Source of the DNA: Streptomyces katrae
GTDB taxonomy: Bacteria > Actinomycetota > Actinomycetes > Streptomycetales > Streptomycetaceae
Direction: 5' to 3'
Length of the DNA stretch: 64,000 nt
Assembly: GCF_002028425.1 (NCBI RefSeq)
Contig: NZ_CP020042.1
Coordinates: 4,030,001-4,094,000 of the forward strand
Shown: positions 60,006 through 64,000 of the stretch, piece by piece
How positions within the stretch are numbered: the stretch's first letter is position 1
Layout of the letters: the number at the start of each line of letters is the position of its first letter
Notes under the pieces: model-generated
What the model was told of the DNA's origin: nothing
Seen by the model: only the letters and a program-made list of their open reading frames with translations
Databases searched by the model: none
Translations under genes and position numbers: made by a program

Positions 60006-61076
60006 ATGACTGAGAAGACCACCGGGGCCAGCTACGCAGCCGCCGGCGTCGACATCGAAGCGGGCGACCGCGCCGTCGAGCTGATGAAGGAGTGGGTGAA
60101 GAAGACGCAGCGCCCCGAGGTCCTGGGCGGCCTCGGCGGCTTCGCCGGCCTCTTCGACGCCTCCGCCCTCAAGCGCTACGAGCGCCCCCTGCTGGCCTCG
60201 GCCACGGACGGCGTCGGCACCAAGGTGGACATCGCCCGCCAGATGGGCGTGTACGACACCATCGGCCACGACCTGGTCGCCATGGTCATGGACGACATCG
60301 TCGTCTGCGGCGCCGAGCCGCTCTTCATGACGGACTACATCTGCGTCGGCAAGGTCCACCCCGAGCGCGTCGCGGCCATCGTCAAGGGCATCGCCGAGGG
60401 CTGCGTCCTCGCCGGCTGCGCCCTGGTCGGCGGCGAGACCGCCGAGCACCCCGGCCTGCTCGGCCCGGACGACTTCGACGTCGCGGGCGCCGGCACCGGC
60501 GTGGTCGAGTACGACCGCCTCCTCGGCGCCGATCGCATCCGTACGGGGGACGCCGTCATCGCGATGGCTTCGTCCGGCCTTCACTCGAACGGGTACTCGC
60601 TCGTCCGGCACGTCCTCTTCGACCGCGCCGGGATGTCCCTCGACCAGCACGTCGAGGAGTTCGGCCGGACCCTCGGCGAGGAGCTGCTGGAGCCGACCAA
60701 GATCTACTCGCTGGACTGCCTGGCCCTCACCCGTACGGCCGAGGTCCACGCGTACTCGCACATCACCGGCGGCGGCCTCGCCGCGAACCTGGCCCGGGTC
60801 ATCCCCGACCACCTGCACGCCACGGTCGACCGCTCGACCTGGACCCCGGGTGCGGTCTTCGACCTGGTCGGCAAGGCCGGGAACGTGGAGCGGCTGGAGC
60901 TGGAGAAGACCCTGAACATGGGCGTCGGCATGATGGCCGTGGTCCCGCAGGAGTCGGTGGACGTGGCCCTGACCGCCCTGGCCGACCGGGGCGTCGAGGC
61001 CTGGGTCGCCGGCGAGATCCTCGACCGGGGCGACCACACCGAGGGTGCGACCCTGACCGGCGACTACGCGGTCTGA
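60006..61076 (+). CDS. purM: AIR synthetase
   Basis: A 356-residue phosphoribosylformylglycinamidine cyclo-ligase, which closes the imidazole ring of FGAM. Typical segments are YAAAGVDIEAGDRAVELM, SATDGVGTKVDIA, VGGETAEHPG and SSGLHSNGYSLVR. It lies downstream of purF on the same strand and is followed by a strong terminator. No good Shine-Dalgarno sequence precedes the ATG at 60006. Confidence 0.95.
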   Translation: MTEKTTGASYAAAGVDIEAGDRAVELMKEWVKKTQRPEVLGGLGGFAGLFDASALKRYERPLLASATDGVGTKVDIARQMGVYDTIGHDLVAMVMDDIVVCGAEPLFMTDYICVGKVHPERVAAIVKGIAEGCVLAGCALVGGETAEHPGLLGPDDFDVAGAGTGVVEYDRLLGADRIRTGDAVIAMASSGLHSNGYSLVRHVLFDRAGMSLDQHVEEFGRTLGEELLEPTKIYSLDCLALTRTAEVHAYSHITGGGLAANLARVIPDHLHATVDRSTWTPGAVFDLVGKAGNVERLELEKTLNMGVGMMAVVPQESVDVALTALADRGVEAWVAGEILDRGDHTEGATLTGDYAV

Positions 61077-61084
61077 GCAGCGCG

Positions 61085-61121
61085 GAAACCCGGTCCGGGG
61101 CAAGGCCCTGGACCGGGTTTC
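61085..61121 (+). terminator. Terminator after purM
   Basis: GAAACCCGGTCC (61085-61096) and GGACCGGGTTTC (61110-61121), with an inner GGGGC/GCCCT extension. Confidence 0.8.
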
Positions 61122-61188
61122 GACGTTCTTGAGCTGTCAGCCGGCAGGAGCCGGCCTGTGCAGATGCCCGAAGCAGAGGTGCTGCGCG

Positions 61189-61446
61189 TCAGGCCCCACG
61201 ACGGTGCGCCGTCGGACCGGACTCGTCGTCCTCGTCCTCGTCGTCATCGTTGTAGAGATCCGCGTACTTGGCGTACGGGTCGTCGTCGTCCAGATCGTCA
61301 TCGACTTCGACCGGCGCGCTGATCAGCGGCTCTGTCGGCGATGCGCCCAGCTCATTGGCCAGACGCGTCAGGTCGGTCCCGCCGCTGTTGTACTTCAGCT
61401 GGCGGGCGACCTTTGTCTGCTTGGCCTTGGCCCGGCCGCGCCCCAT
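61189..61446 (-). CDS. DUF3073 protein
   Basis: An 85-residue protein. The highly basic start (MGRGRAKAKQTKVARQLKYN) is followed by a very acidic C-terminal half (DDDLDDDDPYAKYADLYNDDDEDEDDE). It is conserved next to purM in streptomycetes and is of unknown function; the charge pattern suggests RNA or ribosome association. GAGGGGG precedes the ATG at 61446. Confidence 0.85.
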   Translation of the reverse strand: MGRGRAKAKQTKVARQLKYNSGGTDLTRLANELGASPTEPLISAPVEVDDDLDDDDPYAKYADLYNDDDEDEDDESGPTAHRRGA

Positions 61447-61756
61447 GGCTCGACCCCCTCGGTGACGGGGCTCGACGGCCCCAGAGTCTGACACGCGTTC
61501 ATGGTTCGGAGCGGGCTCTCCGTGGAGAGACCGTCCGTAGGGGTTTAACGGTACCTGCTTCCGCGGCCATACGGTACGCCGCCCGCATGACGTGCCTCTC
61601 CACAGAACCAGCGGGACACCCCGTACTCGCTGGTCAGCTGCGATTTTAACGCTTTCCTGGCCGCCGACCCGCCGAAGCGCAGTGAGTTCCGTCTCGCCGC
61701 GCTCCGGCGGGTCCCCGGCCGGGGTCAGGCGGGCGTCTGCCCGGACCCCGGCGGGG
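61447..61756. other. Intergenic region upstream of DUF3073
   Basis: No gene is supported in these 310 bp. They contain CTCTCC-GT-GGAGAG (61516-61529) and an A/T-richer stretch GGGGTTTAACGGTACC, probably part of the DUF3073 promoter, plus the downstream spacer of vdh. Confidence 0.4.
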
Positions 61757-62881
61757 CTATGCCTTGCGGGCCGCCGCGCGCGCGGCGAGGGCGTCGGCCA
61801 TCCGCTGCTCGGCGATCCGGTCGGCCGCGGCGGCCGGCGGGATGCCGTCTTTCTTCGCACGTGCGAATATCGCCAGCGTGGTGTCGAAGATCTTCGAGGC
61901 CTTGGCCTTGCACCGGTCGAAGTCGAAGCCGTGCAGCTCGTCGGCGACCTGGATCACGCCGCCCGCGTTGACCACGTAGTCCGGGGCGTAGAGGATCCCG
62001 CGGTCCGCGAGGTCCTTCTCCACGCCCGGGTGGGCCAGCTGGTTGTTGGCCGCGCCGCACACGACCGAGGCCGTGAGCACCGGGACGGAGGCGTCGTTCA
62101 GGGCGCCGCCGAGCGCGCAGGGGGCGTAGATGTCCATGCCCTCGGTGCGGATCAGCGCCTCGGTGTCGGCGACGGCCGAGACCCTGCCGCCGGGGTGCTT
62201 GTCGAGGATCTCGCGCACGGACTCCTCGCGGACGTCCGTGATCACGACCTCGGCCCCGTCCTCCAGGAGGTGCTCCACCAGGTGGCGGCCGACCTTGCCG
62301 ACGCCCGCGACGCCGACCTTGCGGCCGCGCAGGGTCGGGTCGCCCCACAGGTGCTGGGCGCTGGCGCGCATGCCCTGGAAGACGCCGAACGCGGTGAGCA
62401 CCGAGGAGTCGCCGGCGCCGCCGTTCTCGGGGGAGCGGCCGGTGGCCCAGCGGGTCTCGCGGGCGACGACGTCCATGTCGGCGACGTACGTGCCGACGTC
62501 GCAGGCGGTGACGTAGCGGCCGCCGAGGGACTCCACGAAGCGGCCGTAGGCCAGCAGCAGTTCCTCGCTCTTCAGGACGGCCGGGTCGCCGATGATCACG
62601 GCCTTGCCGCCGCCGAGGTCGAGACCGGCGAGGGCGTTCTTGTACGACATGCCGCGCGAGAGGTTCAGCGCGTCCCGGACGGCCTCCTCGTCCGAGGCGT
62701 ACGCGTGGAAGCGCGTGCCGCCGAGGGCGGGGCCCAGGGCGGTGGAGTGGATGGCGATGACGGCCTTGAGTCCGGTGGCCCGGTCCTGGCACAGCACGAC
62801 TTGCTCGTGGCCGCCCTGCTCACTGCGGAACAGGGTGTGCAGGACGCCGTCGGTCATTTCGGTCACGGTGGTGACTCCCAT
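61757..62881 (-). CDS. vdh: Valine (branched-chain amino acid) dehydrogenase
   Basis: A 374-residue Glu/Leu/Phe/Val dehydrogenase that oxidatively deaminates valine, feeding branched-chain acyl-CoA precursors. The catalytic Lys lies in [19 protein letters not shown], the Rossmann motif is [15 protein letters not shown], and the NAD domain ends in [13 protein letters not shown]. Its place between DUF3073 and the next hypothetical matches vdh in S. coelicolor as I recall. No clear ribosome site at ATG 62881. Confidence 0.9.
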   Translation of the reverse strand: MGVTTVTEMTDGVLHTLFRSEQGGHEQVVLCQDRATGLKAVIAIHSTALGPALGGTRFHAYASDEEAVRDALNLSRGMSYKNALAGLDLGGGKAVIIGDPAVLKSEELLLAYGRFVESLGGRYVTACDVGTYVADMDVVARETRWATGRSPENGGAGDSSVLTAFGVFQGMRASAQHLWGDPTLRGRKVGVAGVGKVGRHLVEHLLEDGAEVVITDVREESVREILDKHPGGRVSAVADTEALIRTEGMDIYAPCALGGALNDASVPVLTASVVCGAANNQLAHPGVEKDLADRGILYAPDYVVNAGGVIQVADELHGFDFDRCKAKASKIFDTTLAIFARAKKDGIPPAAAADRIAEQRMADALAARAAARKA

Positions 62882-63089
62882 GGAAGAGATGCGGCGGAAA
62901 GACGCCCGCCCTGCGGGTGGGGGAGGGCGCGCTGGGAGCAGAGTAAGACCTGCGGCGGGCGCTGGTGGCCGTTGTCCGGGGATCGGAACGCCCCGGGGTC
63001 CGGCGCGGGTGCCGCCCCGGTCGCCGGACGGCCTTTCCCGTCCGCGAGTTGGAGGTGAACCGGGGCGCCAAAGCGGGGAGGACGAGGGG

Positions 63090-63959
63090 GTGAGCGAATC
63101 CCCCGACCTCCGGCCGCCGTCGGCGCGGCCCGCGCCGATGGTCCCGTACGCGTCCTACCTGAGGATCTACGAGCCCCTGGCCTCCTTTCCGGAGCCCGAG
63201 CGCACGCACTGGGCGGCGTATGCCCGGCGCGGCCCCGCGCCGACCGCGCAGGACGAACTGCGGCGGTCCCTGTCCGACTTGGTCCGGGTCCCGGTGGTCG
63301 GCGTGCCCGTGCACGAGAGCGGGGACGCCTTCACCGCCGAGCTGGACGGGGTGCTGCTGGTGTGCCCGTGGCGGACGCGGCTGCGCGGGTGGCTGGCCCT
63401 GGAGGAGCTGGTGGCGAGCTTCCCGGCGCCGGTGCTGGACGCGGCGCTGCCGCCGTCGGCCCGGCGCAGGGCCGCCGCGGAGTACGAGGCCTGGCGCGAG
63501 CGGAACCCCGACGCGCGGCCGTGGATCCGGACCGGGGTGTGGCAGGTGCCGCTGCGCTGGTTCGTGCTGGTGGCGGACGAGGAGCGGGAGTACCTGCCGG
63601 GGGAGCGGCTGCGGTACCGGACGCCGATGGTGCAGGCGCGGCGCCGGCTCGCGCGGGGGCTGCGGACGCTGCGCGAGGCGGAGGACCGGGGGCGGCCGGG
63701 GTACGGGCCGCTGGCCGAGGGGCTGGCGGAGGTCGGGCGCTGGCTGGAGGAGTTCCACCCGAGGTCGATGGTCGAACTGGACTACGGCGGGCTGCTCCAC
63801 ACCCTCCCGGCTGACGCACTGGCCGAGGACCGGTCGGCCCGCGACCTCGCGGAGGGGATCGCGGCCCTCCGCGCGGGGGACGAGGAGGGTGCGGTGGCGG
63901 TGTACGGGGAACTGGCCCGGCGCTGGAGGACGGTGAGGGAGAGACTTTTCGCGAACTAG
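63090..63959 (+). CDS. Conserved hypothetical protein (bldC-adjacent type)
   Basis: A 289-residue cytoplasmic protein starting GTG AGC GAA TCC, with GGAGG upstream. The N-terminal part [20 protein letters not shown] is followed by [25 protein letters not shown] and a helical C-terminal half rich in Arg/Leu/Glu. There are no membrane segments or catalytic motifs. In S. coelicolor a similar gene lies between vdh and bldC; bldC would lie just past the window end. The function is unknown. Confidence 0.75.
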   Translation: MSESPDLRPPSARPAPMVPYASYLRIYEPLASFPEPERTHWAAYARRGPAPTAQDELRRSLSDLVRVPVVGVPVHESGDAFTAELDGVLLVCPWRTRLRGWLALEELVASFPAPVLDAALPPSARRRAAAEYEAWRERNPDARPWIRTGVWQVPLRWFVLVADEEREYLPGERLRYRTPMVQARRRLARGLRTLREAEDRGRPGYGPLAEGLAEVGRWLEEFHPRSMVELDYGGLLHTLPADALAEDRSARDLAEGIAALRAGDEEGAVAVYGELARRWRTVRERLFAN

Positions 63960-64000
63960 AGGCAGCCTTGACCCTTTCCGGAGGCGGGGTCTGCGTAGAT

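Overview
This is a very GC-rich chromosomal stretch of a Streptomyces (or close relative). The evidence is third-position G/C codon use, many GTG starts, tandem SigB/SigF-family sigma factors, an Lsr2 paralogue, mycothiol-type and HGxxPAAW proteins, DUF3073, a valine dehydrogenase and the dispersed purine genes. From memory, the order sigN-sigF-tadA-upp ... dnaX-purD-purC ... lsr2-purSQL ... purF-purM-DUF3073-vdh matches the conserved core arm of S. coelicolor, where bldC lies just beyond the right end. No prophage, insertion sequence, CRISPR array or biosynthetic cluster was seen.

Layout. 0-4.6 kb: tail of a GT39 membrane glycosyltransferase, a TetR regulator, a MarR/MFS export operon and a tail-anchored small protein. 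4.6-10.4 kb: a lipoprotein, two adjacent stress/sporulation-type sigma factors, small secreted or membrane proteins, tRNA-Ser(CGA), and tadA with its associated gene. 10.5-18.5 kb: housekeeping genes (universal stress protein, upp, LytR_C protein, HerA-like ATPase, OpcA, cupin, HhH-GPD repair protein, VOC protein). 18.4-24.1 kb: accessory genes, including an HTH/coiled-coil/HEAT-repeat protein broken by a frameshift, DUF6882, DUF4097 and MarR/HGxxPAAW genes. 24.2-31 kb: a molybdoenzyme region with a fused Fe-S/Mo xanthine dehydrogenase, a doubly frameshifted FAD subunit, a PucR regulator, a Mop/TOBE regulator and a small sulfite-oxidase-like protein. 30.5-38.9 kb: regulator-target pairs, each with a visible operator (MarR/NmrA, PadR/membrane protein, LuxR-LAL/FMN reductase, TetR/membrane protein). 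38.9-39.9 kb: a VapBC module between two nearly identical 47-bp terminator repeats, abutting tRNA-Ser(GGA). 40-48.7 kb: SRP RNA, dnaX, purD, a degenerate M48-like membrane protein, a dimethylformamidase-like protein and purC. 48.7-51.2 kb: a DesK/NarL-type two-component system between two tRNA-Gly(GCC) genes, then an aberrant tRNA-Gly(UCC). 51.2-64 kb: lsr2, purSQL, a mycothiol-dependent-type enzyme, a META lipoprotein, a Tat-exported sulfatase with a cysteine leader peptide, purF, purM, DUF3073, vdh and a conserved hypothetical gene.

How they work together. purD, purC, purSQL, purF and purM supply most of de novo IMP synthesis from separate transcription units. Several of these units (purF, purD, dnaX, opcA) appear to be leaderless. 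The molybdoenzyme region pairs a purine-catabolic oxidase with PucR-type and molybdate-type regulators. The sulfatase is preceded by a cysteine-containing leader ORF with a TTGACA promoter, which suggests sulfur-responsive control.

The most unusual items are the tRNA-Gly(UCC) with a disrupted T arm and altered D loop, the cysteine leader peptide in front of the sulfatase, the repeat-flanked VapBC module, the tRNA-flanked two-component system, and four single-base G/C homopolymer indels that break three genes and may be sequencing errors.
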